64,000 bases of DNA from Nitrospira sp. (lineage in GTDB: Bacteria; Nitrospirota; Nitrospiria; Nitrospirales; Nitrospiraceae). Below, piece by piece: positions 31,913 to 41,480 of the stretch. The position numbers were made by a program, and so were the translations under genes. The stretch is from the NCBI GenBank assembly GCA_009594995.1, contig VOPR01000005.1, forward strand, positions 1 to 64,000, given 5' to 3'. The notes beneath the pieces were generated by a model. The model saw only the letters and a program-made list of their open reading frames with translations. It made no database searches and had not been told where the DNA came from. The first letter of the stretch is position 1, and the number at the start of each line of letters is the position of its first letter.

Positions 31913-32488
31913 ATGCAAAACCAGGGTACGAATCGACAAGGATGGCTGCCCAAGGCCGTCAGCCTGTGCGTGGCATTAGTCTGCGCGTTGCTGCTACCAA
32001 GTGCGGGGTTCAGCCAGACCCTTGATGACACCGTACAGTTCATCAGTGACATGGCCAATACTCACGGCTTTGTGCGCACCCTCAGCTGCCGAAACCCCAA
32101 AGCCGGAAAGCCGACAAAAATCACCGAAGTGTATAGTGTCATACCGACGGGCACCAAGCTCGGTACGATCGAGTTCAATCATGGACATGACGAGGTCAAT
32201 ACCGGCTTCACCCACTTCGATCTCCATGACATTGACACCATCGAGTACCAGGGCCAAGACACTCGAGAAAACAACCTGGTTCTGTATGGAGTCCGCATGA
32301 CCTGCAAGAGCAGCGGCCCATGCATCATGAAAACCAGCTTCTGCACCGGTGCCGTTACTTCACTCGAAGCTCAATTTCCTGAGGATACACTGCTGTTTCG
32401 CTCCGCCTCCCATGCTGAACGCATGACCAAGGCCCTCTCCCACCTATTGACGTTGGTGCGCGCTCAGCAACAAAATCAGCCCTTCTAG
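31913..32488 (+). CDS. Secreted protein of unknown function
   Basis: A 191-residue protein starting at ATG 31913, preceded by GAGGAG; longer in-frame extension to 31754 lacks support. Residues 15-37 are a hydrophobic signal segment ending in ALLLPSAGFSQ. The mature protein is about 155 residues, with four cysteines (CRNPKAGK, MTCKSSGPC and SFCTG regions) that could form two disulfides, and a DLHDIDTIEY stretch. I do not recognise a family. It follows the deacetylase by 155 bases on the same strand and ends before a strong hairpin shared with the convergent cyclophilin gene. Confidence 0.72.
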   Translation: MQNQGTNRQGWLPKAVSLCVALVCALLLPSAGFSQTLDDTVQFISDMANTHGFVRTLSCRNPKAGKPTKITEVYSVIPTGTKLGTIEFNHGHDEVNTGFTHFDLHDIDTIEYQGQDTRENNLVLYGVRMTCKSSGPCIMKTSFCTGAVTSLEAQFPEDTLLFRSASHAERMTKALSHLLTLVRAQQQNQPF

Positions 32489-32502
32489 AGAACTTCACCG
32501 GC

Positions 32503-32537
32503 GCCGGGCCGATCGCTCGGAAAAGGATCGGCCCGGC
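32503..32537. terminator. Strong 12-bp stem between convergent genes
   Basis: Arms GCCGGGCCGATC and GATCGGCCCGGC are perfect complements around an 11-base loop. The hairpin lies between the plus-strand stop at 32488 and the minus-strand stop at 32554, so it can serve both strands. No T-run follows on either side, which makes it atypical for a rho-independent terminator. Confidence 0.6.
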
Positions 32538-32553
32538 CCTCGTACTAATCAGC

Positions 32554-33204
32554 CTACTCGATAATCGTCACCGTCATCTCAACCCGATCGATCGGGTTGT
32601 CGCAGGGACCTTTGTCCGCAGGACTCGGCGCGCCCGTTTGGCACATCACTCTCGGCAACGCCACGATCTTGTCCGCGACTCCAATGCCTTTGACCACCTC
32701 GCCGAAAATCGTATATTTCCGATCCAAGAAACGCGACTCTTCCACAACGACAAAAAACTGAGACCCTGCGCTATCAGGATCCTGTGCTCTCGCCATCGAC
32801 ACGACACCACGCTTGTGAGGAAGATCGCTGAATTCGCCTTTGACACTGTGTCCGGGACCGCCTTGGCCATAGGCCCCTTTCTTCAAGGAGTCCTTGGTAT
32901 TCGGATCGCCGCCCTGGATCATAAACCCAGGAATCACGCGATGGAATATCGTGCCATTGTAAAACCCCGACTTGGCCAACTTGATGAAATTTTCGACGTG
33001 CTTTGGAGCAACATCCGGCAGAAACTTGATTTCGATATCACCCAATTTCGTCTTGATGACCGCTCGCGCGTTACTCGCATTGACGGAATCGCCTCCAGTC
33101 GCGGGGGCATCAGCCGCCAGACCATTACCCGCCACACCAACTGCCATGAGCAGACTCATGACTCCCGCAAGTCCTAACCGATTGTGCCAACGTCCTTGTG
33201 TCAT
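32554..33204 (-). CDS. Cyclophilin-type peptidyl-prolyl cis-trans isomerase, exported
   Basis: A 216-residue protein: a signal peptide (about 1-30, ending GNGLAADA) and then a cyclophilin domain. Recognisable elements are the substrate-pocket FHRVIPGFMIQGGDP, the GGPGHSVKGEFSDL stretch, GVVSMARAQDPDSAGSQFF, and YTIFGEVVKG. It catalyses proline isomerisation during folding of periplasmic proteins. Two ATGs are adjacent (33207 and 33204), and AAGGAGG spacing favours the second. It is the last gene of the minus-strand cluster, 33 bases after rnc. Confidence 0.92.
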   Translation of the reverse strand: MTQGRWHNRLGLAGVMSLLMAVGVAGNGLAADAPATGGDSVNASNARAVIKTKLGDIEIKFLPDVAPKHVENFIKLAKSGFYNGTIFHRVIPGFMIQGGDPNTKDSLKKGAYGQGGPGHSVKGEFSDLPHKRGVVSMARAQDPDSAGSQFFVVVEESRFLDRKYTIFGEVVKGIGVADKIVALPRVMCQTGAPSPADKGPCDNPIDRVEMTVTIIE

Positions 33205-33237
33205 CATGCCTCCTTCTTGCCGATCCATACCTGCGCC

Positions 33238-33945
33238 TCACGTCGTTAACTGCGATAGCGCTTCCTTTGCGGCCATCTGTTCCGCCTCTTTCTTGCTGTG
33301 ACCGCACCCGATCCCTCGCATCACACCCTGAATCGTCAACTCGACCTCAAACACCTTCTCATGATCCGGCCCCGACTCCCGAACCGTTGCATACTGCGGC
33401 AAGCTTTCAAACCGCTTCTGGCAGAGCTCCTGCAACTGCGTCTTGTAATCGTCCATGCCCGGTCTGGCCTGTTCTGCGCGCGCCGCCAGCAACTCCTCTT
33501 CCAACACCCGCAAGGTGAAGGTCCGGCTCGCCTCAAGCCCGCCATCCAGATAGACGGCAGCAATCAACGCCTCGAGCGCATCCGCCAACAACGAATGTTT
33601 CTCCCGTCCCCGCGAGAGTTCTTCACCTTTCCCCAAACGCAACAAACGCCCGAGCTTCATACGACGAGCGGCCTTGGCCAGCGAAGCTTCACTGACAAGG
33701 TGGGCTTTCAGTTTGGATAACCCCCCTTCGTTGCTGCCGGGAAATTCAGTCGCGAGATACTCGCTCATGACCAGCGACAAGACCGCATCGCCCAGAAATT
33801 CCAGGCGCTCGTTTTGCGTTCGATCTTTGGTGCGTCGCTCGTTGGAGTAGGACTTGTGAGTCAGGGCTTCTTCCAGCAGACGAGGCTGACGGAAGCGGTA
33901 GCCCAAAAGGCGCTGGACCGCCTCAATTGAGGTTGCCGACGTCAT
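33238..33945 (-). CDS. rnc: Ribonuclease III
   Basis: A 235-residue double-strand-specific endoribonuclease for rRNA and mRNA processing. The catalytic domain carries NERLEFLGDAVLSLVMSEYL, the RNase III signature with its acidic metal ligands, and a second acidic site in LLADALEALIAAVYLDGG. A double-stranded RNA-binding domain occupies about 160-235 (DYKTQLQELCQKR to EAEQMAAKEAL). ATG 33945 is chosen (MTSATSIEAV); upstream extension gives a proline/serine-rich unlikely leader. It lies 28 bases after fabF, the usual acpP-fabF-rnc order. Confidence 0.96.
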   Translation of the reverse strand: MTSATSIEAVQRLLGYRFRQPRLLEEALTHKSYSNERRTKDRTQNERLEFLGDAVLSLVMSEYLATEFPGSNEGGLSKLKAHLVSEASLAKAARRMKLGRLLRLGKGEELSRGREKHSLLADALEALIAAVYLDGGLEASRTFTLRVLEEELLAARAEQARPGMDDYKTQLQELCQKRFESLPQYATVRESGPDHEKVFEVELTIQGVMRGIGCGHSKKEAEQMAAKEALSQLTT

Positions 33946-33973
33946 ACCACCTGACTCGTACCCTGGAGGAGGA

Positions 33974-35224
33974 TTACTGGTCACACCTGCGAAACAGCAG
34001 GCAGGCGTTGACCCCGCCGAAGCCGAATGAATTTGATAGGGCCACCTGCGTCTTGGTTGGACGAGCCTTATTGGGCACGTAGTCAAGGTCACAGGCGGGA
34101 TCGGGTTGATCAAGATTGATGGTAGGGGGCAGGATGCCGTGATGCAAGGCGAGGATACTAAACACCGCCTCAATTCCACCGGCTGCGCCTAACAGATGGC
34201 CCGTCATCGACTTGGTCGAACTGACCGGGATCCGGTACGCTTGCTCCCCGAACACATGTTTGATCGCCTTGGTTTCGATGGCATCGGCCATGGTAGACGT
34301 GCCGTGGGCGTTGATATAGCCGATATCCGTCTTGGCTACGCCGGCATCTTTTATCGCCATTTCCATACAACGCACCGCGCCCTCGCCTTCTTCGGGCGGC
34401 GCCGTAATATGATAGGCGTCACTATTCATCGCATAGCCGATAACTTCGGCATAGATACGTGCGCCGCGTGCGCGCGCATGCTCCAATTCTTCGAGCACCA
34501 CCACGCCGGCTCCTTCTCCTAACACGAATCCATCGCGGTCTTTATCGAACGGCCGACTGGCCTTGGTCGGTTCGTTATTCCTGAACGAGAGCGCTTTAGC
34601 CGAGGCAAACCCGGCGACACCCAGCGGAGTGATCGCCGCTTCGGCGCCCCCGGCGATCATCACATCCGCATCATTTCGTTGAATGAGCCGATAGGCATCG
34701 CCGATGCAATGGTTCCCCGTCGCGCACGCCGTAACCGCGCAGGAATTCGGGCCTTTCGCACCCACCCGGATCGCAACCTGCCCTGAGGCCAGGTTGATGA
34801 TCGTCATGGGAATGAAGAACGGCGAGACGCGGCCAGGTCCCTTTTCTTTGAGCACGTCATGGTAATGTTCGATCGACCCGAGCCCGCCGATGCCGGACCC
34901 GATGTAAACACCGACCCGCGTGGCCTCTTCCGGCGACACTTTCAGACCTGCATCGTCCACGGCCAGTTGGCTCGCCCCCACCGCATAGTGGATGAAGGTG
35001 TCCATCTTCTTAATTTCTTTTTTCTCGATGAACTGAGCCGGGTCGAAATCCTTGACCTCTCCGGCAATCTGCGCGTCGTACCCGATCGGATCGAATCGCG
35101 TGATTCGTCCGATACCGGACTCTCCGGCACAGAGCGCCTTCCACGTCTTGTCTACTCCGGTTCCCAGCGGAGTCACCAGTCCAAGCCCGGTGACTACCAC
35201 ACGTCTGACGGGTCGATCTTGCAT
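33974..35224 (-). CDS. fabF: 3-oxoacyl-ACP synthase II
   Basis: This condensing enzyme elongates acyl-ACP chains in type II fatty-acid synthesis. It has 416 residues. The catalytic triad can be seen: C167 in VTACATG, the first histidine in [10 protein letters not shown] at about 305 and the second in [12 protein letters not shown] at about 342. ATG 35224 is the start. It lies 12 bases after acpP, whose product is its substrate carrier, in the order plsX-fabH-fabD-fabG-acpP-fabF. Confidence 0.98.
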   Translation of the reverse strand: MQDRPVRRVVVTGLGLVTPLGTGVDKTWKALCAGESGIGRITRFDPIGYDAQIAGEVKDFDPAQFIEKKEIKKMDTFIHYAVGASQLAVDDAGLKVSPEEATRVGVYIGSGIGGLGSIEHYHDVLKEKGPGRVSPFFIPMTIINLASGQVAIRVGAKGPNSCAVTACATGNHCIGDAYRLIQRNDADVMIAGGAEAAITPLGVAGFASAKALSFRNNEPTKASRPFDKDRDGFVLGEGAGVVVLEELEHARARGARIYAEVIGYAMNSDAYHITAPPEEGEGAVRCMEMAIKDAGVAKTDIGYINAHGTSTMADAIETKAIKHVFGEQAYRIPVSSTKSMTGHLLGAAGGIEAVFSILALHHGILPPTINLDQPDPACDLDYVPNKARPTKTQVALSNSFGFGGVNACLLFRRCDQ

Positions 35225-35236
35225 ACCTGACGTCCG

Positions 35237-35470
35237 CTACGCTTTCTCTTTGATGTAATCCAGCGCTTTTCCGACGGTGAGGATCTTTTCTGCATCCTCA
35301 TCGGGGATTTCGATTTCAAACTCTTCTTCCAGGGCCATCACCAATTCAACCGTATCGAGCGAATCGGCGCCCAAGTCCTCAACGAAATGCGCCTCTAGCG
35401 TCACTTCTTCTTCCTCAACCCCTAACTGCTCGGCAATAATTTTCTTCACCCGTTCATCTACTGTTGCCAT
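35237..35470 (-). CDS. acpP: Acyl carrier protein
   Basis: A 77-residue acidic helical protein that carries acyl chains on a phosphopantetheine arm. The arm attaches to S37 in the DSL motif ([13 protein letters not shown]). ATG 35470 is chosen, with AAGGAGGT about 11 bases upstream; longer in-frame starts are not supported. It lies between fabG and fabF, as in many bacteria. Confidence 0.97.
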   Translation of the reverse strand: MATVDERVKKIIAEQLGVEEEEVTLEAHFVEDLGADSLDTVELVMALEEEFEIEIPDEDAEKILTVGKALDYIKEKA

Positions 35471-35571
35471 GGACTTGCCCACCTCCTTCCCCATCTTATC
35501 GTATCCGCCACATACTTCGCCGGGACATCTCGACTCGACCGAAATCGATCGCGGCACCCGACCCGACTCAC

Positions 35572-36315
35572 TTATACCATGAGCATGCCGCCGTTCACGT
35601 GCAATACCTGCCCCGTGATATACGACGCTGCATCTGACACCAGAAACCGAACCGCCGCAGCGATGTCGGAGGGAAGCCCCAACCGTCCCAGCGGAATCTG
35701 CTTCTGCAAGGCTTCCTTGACTTCAGGAGAGAGCCCCTGGGTCATGGCCGTATCAATAAAACCCGGCGCCACCGCGTTCACCGTCACCGCCCGACTCGCA
35801 TACTCACGCGCCGCGGTTTTGGTAAACCCGATCACTGCCGCTTTTGACGCCGCATAGTTTGCCTGCCCGACATTCCCCATCGCCCCCACAATCGAGGCGA
35901 TATTGACGATCCGTCCAAACCGCTGCTTCGTCATCGGGAGCAGGACCGCTTTCGTGCAATGAAACGTTCCGTTCAAATTGACTTGCAGGACGAGGTTCCA
36001 ATCTTCTTCCTTCATCCGGAGCAACAACCCGTCGCGCGTAATGCCCGCGTTATTGACCAGGATATCGATTCGTCCCCATTCCTGCATGACCTGATCGGCC
36101 ATCGCCTTGGCATCATTCCAATCCGCGACGTTCACCTTGACGCTCAATGCGCGTCGTCCCAACTTCTGAATCGCCGCAACCGCCTCTTGCGAGCGCCCCG
36201 GATCAAGGTCTGCCACCGCAATGTCCGCGCCATCCTCAGCCAAGGCCTCCGCAATTGCGCGTCCGATCCCTTGGGCGCCTCCGGTGACAATCGCTACTTT
36301 TCCCTGTAATGACAT
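35572..36315 (-). CDS. fabG: 3-oxoacyl-ACP reductase
   Basis: A 247-residue short-chain dehydrogenase that reduces 3-oxoacyl-ACP with NADPH. The cofactor site [10 protein letters not shown] (11-20), the NNAG motif (88-91) and the catalytic S141, Y154 and K158 are all present. It ends in the usual [13 protein letters not shown] tail. It lies 29 bases after fabD and 101 bases before acpP, within the fab cluster. Confidence 0.97.
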   Translation of the reverse strand: MSLQGKVAIVTGGAQGIGRAIAEALAEDGADIAVADLDPGRSQEAVAAIQKLGRRALSVKVNVADWNDAKAMADQVMQEWGRIDILVNNAGITRDGLLLRMKEEDWNLVLQVNLNGTFHCTKAVLLPMTKQRFGRIVNIASIVGAMGNVGQANYAASKAAVIGFTKTAAREYASRAVTVNAVAPGFIDTAMTQGLSPEVKEALQKQIPLGRLGLPSDIAAAVRFLVSDAASYITGQVLHVNGGMLMV

Positions 36316-36344
36316 CAGTCTGCTCCCTGCAATCTCAACTCGTC

Positions 36345-37298
36345 TTATGCCTGACTTTTCACGCCCAGCGCCGTGAGTGTCGTCTCCAGCGACTTCGGAT
36401 CATTGACGTTCGCCGTGACGGCACCAGGCAGAATCCGCTTGACCAACCCGGTCAGCACCGTCCCCGGCCCGATCTCGACGAAGGTCGTGACGCCCAATTG
36501 GGCCATCGTCTGCACTGATTCTTCCCACCGCACCGATGACGGCAACTGCCGAACCAGCGATGCCCGAATATCTTCGGAACGCTGCAGCGCCACCGCCTCC
36601 GCATTATTGACCAGCGGCACAGCCAAGTCCCGCCAGGTAACTCCGCTAAATTCTACTGCCAGTCTGTCTGCGGCCCCCTGCATCAAGGGCGTATGTACCG
36701 GCACACTCACCGGGAGCGGAATCGCTTTCTTGCATCCTTTGGTCTTTGCAACTTCGATCGCGCGTTCGACCGCGGCTTTCTCTCCGGCGATGACGACCTG
36801 GCCGGGAGAGTTGAAATTCGCAGCCGCCACCACACCGACCGAAGCGGCCTCCTGACAGACGGCCTTGACCACGTCGGCGGTAAGCCCCAATAAGGCCGCG
36901 ACGAGTCCGGTTCCAGGCGGAACTGCTTCCGACATATAGCGCCCTCGCTTCTGCACGAGCGCCACCGCATCACGAAACGACAGACCGCCGGCCGCATACA
37001 CCGCCGAATATTCACCCAAACTATGTCCGGCTACAGCCACCGGTTTGAGTCCAGCCGGCTCCAACGCCTTGAGCGCCGCCGCGCTGCTGACGAGCAACGC
37101 CGGCTGGGTATTTTCCGTGAGATTGAGTCGTTCGACCGGACCTTCAAAACAGAGTTGCGCCGCATCGTAGCCGAGGATGGAGGAGGCCTCTTCATAGACC
37201 GCCTTCACCGCGGGAAACGCATCGTACAATGCGCGCCCCATGCCCACCGATTGCGACCCCTGCCCGGGGAACAAAAATCCGATTCCTGAAGCTGTCAT
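36345..37298 (-). CDS. fabD: Malonyl-CoA-ACP transacylase
   Basis: A 317-residue enzyme that loads malonate onto ACP. The nucleophile is S93 in GHSLGEYSA; the partner histidine lies in VPVHTPLM, and FLFPGQGSQ near the N-terminus shapes the oxyanion site. ATG 37298 (MTASGIGFLF) is the family start; the frame continues upstream to 37388 but that leader is unlike FabD. It follows fabH by 108 bases. Confidence 0.97.
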   Translation of the reverse strand: MTASGIGFLFPGQGSQSVGMGRALYDAFPAVKAVYEEASSILGYDAAQLCFEGPVERLNLTENTQPALLVSSAAALKALEPAGLKPVAVAGHSLGEYSAVYAAGGLSFRDAVALVQKRGRYMSEAVPPGTGLVAALLGLTADVVKAVCQEAASVGVVAAANFNSPGQVVIAGEKAAVERAIEVAKTKGCKKAIPLPVSVPVHTPLMQGAADRLAVEFSGVTWRDLAVPLVNNAEAVALQRSEDIRASLVRQLPSSVRWEESVQTMAQLGVTTFVEIGPGTVLTGLVKRILPGAVTANVNDPKSLETTLTALGVKSQA

Positions 37299-37406
37299 AG
37301 CCGCGTAAGGTATCGTAGAAACCATGCTCAATGTCAACGGGAAAAAGCTGGGTGGAGCAGGCGCAACCGGACTGCCAATGCCGGTCATCTGCCCGGCGTC
37401 ACTCCC

Positions 37407-38384
37407 TTACCAGCGAATCAACGTCGACGCCCAGGTCAATCCCGCACCGAATGCCCCGAACATCACCAGCTGTCCGTCCTTCACCCGACCGTCACGCACC
37501 GCTTCATCCAGGGCGATCGGAATCGAGGCGGCAGACGTGTTGCCGTACCGATCCATATTCAACACGATTTTTTCGAGCGGCAGCCCGAGACGATCGGCCA
37601 CCGCCTTGATAATGCGCAAGTTCGCCTGGTGGGGAATATACACGTCGAGGTCATCGACCGTCAGGTTATGCGCCGCGAGGGTTTCTCGCGCCACTTCCTC
37701 CAGCGTCCGCACCGCGACCTTGAATGTTTCATTGCCCTTCATTTTGATGTACTGCGACCGCTCACCCATCATAGCTTCAGATGGAGGAATCCGAGTCCCG
37801 CCGCCTGGCACCACGATCAAATCGGACAGACTCCCGTCCGAATGCAAATGGTTGGAGAGCACCCCGCGTTCGCCCTCAGATGCACTCACCACCGCCGCGC
37901 CGGCGCCATCCCCGAACAGAATGCAGGTATTGCGATCCGTCCAATCGGTAATCGTCGACATGACTTCCGATCCCACGACCAGGACATGGCGCATCCCGGT
38001 TCGAATATAGGCATCGGCCACCCCCAACGCATAGACGAACCCGCAGCAGGCCGCAGACAGGTCGCAGGCCGCCGCCCGCGTCGCGCCCAGGCGATGCTGG
38101 AGCAGGCAGGCAGTCGACGGCAGAGGCATATCCCCCGTGCAAGTGGCCAGGAGAATCATATCGAGTTCACCGGCAGACACACCCGCGGCCTTCAAGGCGC
38201 GCTCAGCCGCAATGAATCCTAGATCGGAACAGGCCTGCCCTTCGGCCGCAATTCGACGCTCACGAATCCCCGTCCGCTCACGAATCCATTCATCGGACGT
38301 CGCGACCAGCTTCTCGAGGTCGGCATTCGTCATCACCCGCTCGGGGGCATAGGACCCGGTTCCGGTGATTCGCGCTCGTATCAC
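37407..38384 (-). CDS. fabH: 3-oxoacyl-ACP synthase III
   Basis: A 325-residue initiation condensing enzyme joining acetyl-CoA to malonyl-ACP. The catalytic cysteine is C113 in the SAACCGF motif; H and N of the triad are in YIPHQANLRI and RYGNTSAASIP. It starts at GTG 38384, overlapping the plsX stop by four bases (GTGA). This coupling with plsX is common in bacteria that connect fatty-acid and phospholipid synthesis. Confidence 0.97.
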   Translation of the reverse strand: MIRARITGTGSYAPERVMTNADLEKLVATSDEWIRERTGIRERRIAAEGQACSDLGFIAAERALKAAGVSAGELDMILLATCTGDMPLPSTACLLQHRLGATRAAACDLSAACCGFVYALGVADAYIRTGMRHVLVVGSEVMSTITDWTDRNTCILFGDGAGAAVVSASEGERGVLSNHLHSDGSLSDLIVVPGGGTRIPPSEAMMGERSQYIKMKGNETFKVAVRTLEEVARETLAAHNLTVDDLDVYIPHQANLRIIKAVADRLGLPLEKIVLNMDRYGNTSAASIPIALDEAVRDGRVKDGQLVMFGAFGAGLTWASTLIRW

Positions 38385-39412
38385 GCCTGCTTTCCCTCCG
38401 GTCGTTCGTCCTGATGCCGCCTCAGGCTGTCTTCAATATCGCGTTGAATCAACTCATCCAGGCGGGTTTCAGCCAGGCCCTTCGCCCGGCGTATGGCATT
38501 CTTGATGGCCTTGGCGGAGGAGCGTCCGTGACAGATCATGGTCGTCCCGTTCACGCCGAGCAGAGGCGCGCCGCCGAATTCAGCATAGTCGATTTTTCGT
38601 TTCAAGTTCAGCAACGGCTTCGCAATCAAGGGGTAGGCCAATCGTCCGAGCCACGACCCGGACAGCTCCTTCATCAGCAATTTCTTGATGACATCCGCAA
38701 CCCCTTCGGAGATCTTGAGTGCCACATTGCCGATGAATCCGTCGCAGACCACCACATCGGCACTGCCGCTATAGACTTCCCGTCCCTCGATGTTGCCGAT
38801 AAAATTCAGCGGACTGGCCTTCAGCAGTTTAAATGCTTCTTTGGTAACCTCGTTGCCTTTGCTGTCCTCTTCACCGATGCTCAAAAGACCTATGCGCGGA
38901 TTCGGCTTGGTATAGACGTGCTTCGCAAATTCGTTCCCCATGAGAGCGAATTGCTCAAGATGCTGGGCCGAGCAATCGACATTGGCACCAACATCGAGCA
39001 TGATCGCGCTACCCGTCAAGGTAGGCAACATCGTGGCGATCGCCGGGCGCTCGACCCCCTTGATCAATCCCAAGACGAAGAATGAAGCGACCATGCTCGC
39101 CCCGGTATTGCCTGGACTGACCACGGCATCCGCTTCGCCGGACTTGACCAATTCCGTCGCGACCCAGATGGAGGAGTCGCGTTTCTTCCTGGCCACCGCG
39201 GCCGGCGACTCGTGCATCTCCACGACCTGCGGCGCATGACGGATGGTGATCCGCGTATCGTTACAGTTGAGTTTGCGGCATGCGGCGGTCAGCTCGTCCT
39301 CTTTGCCGACCAGGATGATCCCGACACCCAGTTCCTGCGCGGCTTGCATCGCGCCTTCAATGACCGGGGCCGGTCCGTGGTCTCCGCCCATCGCATCGAC
39401 GGCAATCTTCAT
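38381..39412 (-). CDS. plsX: Phosphate acyltransferase
   Basis: A 343-residue peripheral membrane enzyme converting acyl-ACP to acyl-phosphate, the first step of the PlsX-PlsY phospholipid pathway. Signature elements: IAVDAMGGDHGPAPVI at the N-terminus, VVSPGNTGASMVA, MLDVGANVDCS, VCDGFIGNVALK and PLLGVNGTTMICHGRSS. ATG 39412 is the start. The 151-base gap from rpmF contains no gene. Confidence 0.97.
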   Translation of the reverse strand: MKIAVDAMGGDHGPAPVIEGAMQAAQELGVGIILVGKEDELTAACRKLNCNDTRITIRHAPQVVEMHESPAAVARKKRDSSIWVATELVKSGEADAVVSPGNTGASMVASFFVLGLIKGVERPAIATMLPTLTGSAIMLDVGANVDCSAQHLEQFALMGNEFAKHVYTKPNPRIGLLSIGEEDSKGNEVTKEAFKLLKASPLNFIGNIEGREVYSGSADVVVCDGFIGNVALKISEGVADVIKKLLMKELSGSWLGRLAYPLIAKPLLNLKRKIDYAEFGGAPLLGVNGTTMICHGRSSAKAIKNAIRRAKGLAETRLDELIQRDIEDSLRRHQDERPEGKQA

Positions 39413-39563
39413 GTGCGGTTAGCGGTCCACGGATAGAGAAGTGAAGAATCGTGTAGAGACGCCCTGCCGGCTAGGACCTGAACGGCCTCACGCATGACAT
39501 GACGTCGAATCGTGATCACGGTGGGCAATTGTACCCGAATCACGTCGAAAAAATAAAACTCGA

Positions 39564-39749
39564 CTAGGATTCCTCGACCACGATGACTGCCTTGCCTTTG
39601 TAGGTTCCGCAGTTCATGCACGTATAGTGCGGTAGCTTTAATTCGTGGCACTGCGGACAGAGCGAAAATCCAGGAGGAACCAGCCGCGTCTTGGCTGTGC
39701 GCCGCATATCTCGCCGTGACCGTGAATGTTTATGTTTTGGATTTGCCAT
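39564..39749 (-). CDS. rpmF: 50S ribosomal protein L32
   Basis: A 61-residue ribosomal protein. It starts [14 protein letters not shown] and has the four zinc-binding cysteines in [21 protein letters not shown] 39749 is preceded by AAGGAG. The order DUF177-rpmF-plsX-fabH is widely conserved and supports the assignment. Confidence 0.98.
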   Translation of the reverse strand: MANPKHKHSRSRRDMRRTAKTRLVPPGFSLCPQCHELKLPHYTCMNCGTYKGKAVIVVEES

Positions 39750-39787
39750 GACGACTCCTTCAACGGGCACATGACCCGGTTAACAAA

Positions 39788-40393
39788 CTATGCGTTCCCA
39801 CCTTTGGACTGGCGTCCCCGCAGCACACGGAACGGACTCGGCGCTTGCTCCGGGGGACAACCGCAGCGACGCTCGTTGAGGTTCTGTCCACACTGTGGGC
39901 AGAGCCCCAGGCAATCTTCTCGACACACCGGTTGCATCGGAGCGGCCAGAATCACCTGTTCGCGCACCATCGGCACCAGGTCAAGGTGATCACCCTGATA
40001 CCAATACACTTCGTCTTCCTCGTCCGCCTCATCAACCGGTTCAACAGGTTGAGCCTGACGTCGCGCACTCTTCCGCCCTTGCTCAGCCGGAACCGGCTTG
40101 GTCGCCGCACCCGCCTGCGGAAGGTACTCGGCATAGAGGGTCACGAACAGCGGATCGGAATACTCCACGAGGCATCGGACACATTGACGGATCGCAGTCC
40201 CCTCCAGCGTTCCGGTGACCGAGATCGGCCCCTCCGACTGAACGAGCTCGATCTGGATCGAGAGCGGGCCCTGGAATTTATCCTCCGGCTCGTTCAAGCC
40301 CAGCTGGGGCCCGGTAGCCGTGCACGCTACAGTCAGTCCATCGGGACCGATATCGACAATCGCTGGATTGAGCGTTTCCATGGGCACCGTCAT
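39788..40393 (-). CDS. DUF177/YceD family protein
   Basis: A protein of about 201 residues in the DUF177 (YceD) family, which lies upstream of rpmF in most bacteria and is linked to 23S rRNA or ribosome metabolism. The central RQCVRCL pair and the later CREDCLGLCPQCGQNL cluster would bind zinc. A stretch of acidic residues (EPVDEADEEDE) separates them. The start is uncertain: ATG 40393 or 40381 both have weak ribosome binding sites, and the frame extends further upstream through TTG and GTG codons. Confidence 0.88.
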   Translation of the reverse strand: MTVPMETLNPAIVDIGPDGLTVACTATGPQLGLNEPEDKFQGPLSIQIELVQSEGPISVTGTLEGTAIRQCVRCLVEYSDPLFVTLYAEYLPQAGAATKPVPAEQGRKSARRQAQPVEPVDEADEEDEVYWYQGDHLDLVPMVREQVILAAPMQPVCREDCLGLCPQCGQNLNERRCGCPPEQAPSPFRVLRGRQSKGGNA

Positions 40394-40477
40394 GACGGGA
40401 AGAATCGGCTCCGATACGAACGGGAGACAATCGACCCGGCCACATGATCCAAGACTCACCAAAACCTATCCCTCGCC

Positions 40478-40735
40478 CTATCGCTCTTCCGCGAAACTGA
40501 CCAAGGCGATCTGACGCGCCCGCTTCACCGCCACCGTCAACACGCGCTGGTGCTGCAGGCAATTTCCGGAAATGCGGCGCGGAACGATACGACCCCGTTC
40601 GGTCAAAAAATTCCGCAACAAGCCGATATCTTTAAAATCAATCGGCGCCTTGTCGACGCAAAACCGGCATGGCTTGCGGCGCTGAAAAAACCGGCCGCCT
40701 CCGCCCCCGCTATTCCCACGATCTCCTCGTTCCAT
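40478..40735 (-). CDS. rpsR: 30S ribosomal protein S18
   Basis: An 85-residue ribosomal protein. The Gly-rich N-terminus precedes [21 protein letters not shown], and the core ends in [16 protein letters not shown] clear GGAGG lies ten bases before ATG 40735. It follows ssb by 15 bases, the usual rpsF-ssb-rpsR order; rplI does not follow here. Confidence 0.97.
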   Translation of the reverse strand: MERGDRGNSGGGGGRFFQRRKPCRFCVDKAPIDFKDIGLLRNFLTERGRIVPRRISGNCLQHQRVLTVAVKRARQIALVSFAEER

Positions 40736-40750
40736 GATCGCCTCCGTCTG

Positions 40751-41143
40751 CTACAACTGTTCGTCTTCGTATGAAGGTTCTTCGTGTAGGCCGCCGCTCT
40801 CGCCACCGGCTTCGCCCCGCTTCGGCAAAAAGGTCACGCCTTGCGCCACGACTTCGTGCTTGCTACGTTTCTGGCCGTCTTCCGTCTCCCAACGACGCTG
40901 CTGAAGCCGCCCGTCGATAATCACCCCGTTGCCCTTGCTCAGATACTGCCCGCAATGTTCTGCCTGTTTGCCGAACACCACGATATCGATGAAGCAGACT
41001 TCTTCCTTGAGTTCCTCGCCCTGCTTGAAGCGCCGGCTCGTCGCCAATCCGAAGCTGGCGACCGGCGTTCCGCTGGGAGTGTACCGCAGCTCAGGATTCC
41101 GGGTCAGATTCCCGACCAGAATGACTTTATTGAACCCCGCCAA
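40751..41143 (-). CDS. ssb: Single-stranded DNA-binding protein
   Basis: A 130-residue OB-fold protein that binds single-stranded DNA in replication and repair. It begins GFNKVILVGNLTRNPELRYT, has the FIDIVVFGKQAE strand and ends with the acidic tip SYEDEQL that recruits partner proteins. It starts at TTG 41143, with GGAG seven bases upstream, and overlaps the end of rpsF by 17 bases. The acidic tail is shorter than in E. coli SSB, and the linker is brief. Confidence 0.95.
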   Translation of the reverse strand: MAGFNKVILVGNLTRNPELRYTPSGTPVASFGLATSRRFKQGEELKEEVCFIDIVVFGKQAEHCGQYLSKGNGVIIDGRLQQRRWETEDGQKRSKHEVVAQGVTFLPKRGEAGGESGGLHEEPSYEDEQL

Positions 41144-41480
41144 CGGTGGCTCCTTGTGGCGCTGCCACTGGGGCGCCTCTGGGCGGAGCAGGCTCTTGCT
41201 CCAACTTCACGGTGAGAAACTTAATGATTGAATCCTCAAGACGGTAGGCGCGCTCAAGTTCGGCAATCGTCGTGCCGGGACCCTGGAAATAAAAATAGAC
41301 GTAAGTACCCTTGCGCTCACGCTTGATTTCGTAGGCGAGTTTCTTGCGGCCCCAATTCTCGGCCCGCACAAGATTGGCGCCGTTCTTGGTGACGGTGCCC
41401 TTCATCTTTTCGATCAGCGTTGTCGTCTCTTCGTCGCTTAAAGTCGGACGAATAATGAACAGGGACTCGTAGAGCTCCAT
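41127..41480 (-). CDS. rpsF: 30S ribosomal protein S6
   Basis: A 117-residue ribosomal protein of the small subunit. The family core begins MELYESLFIIRPTLSDEE and contains WGRKKLAYEIKRERKGTYVYFYF. The C-terminal Pro/Ala/Gly extension (from about 98) overlaps the ssb start. ATG 41480 is preceded by AGGAGGAATCTGC. The 249 bases upstream (41481-41729) should hold its promoter; no other gene was seen there. Confidence 0.96.
   Translation of the reverse strand: MELYESLFIIRPTLSDEETTTLIEKMKGTVTKNGANLVRAENWGRKKLAYEIKRERKGTYVYFYFQGPGTTIAELERAYRLEDSIIKFLTVKLEQEPAPPRGAPVAAPQGATVGGVQ

Noticed and set aside
39511..39520. Perfect ten-base palindrome CGTGATCACG upstream of plsX
   Set aside because: Palindromes this short are expected dozens of times in 64 kb; no supporting repeat nearby.
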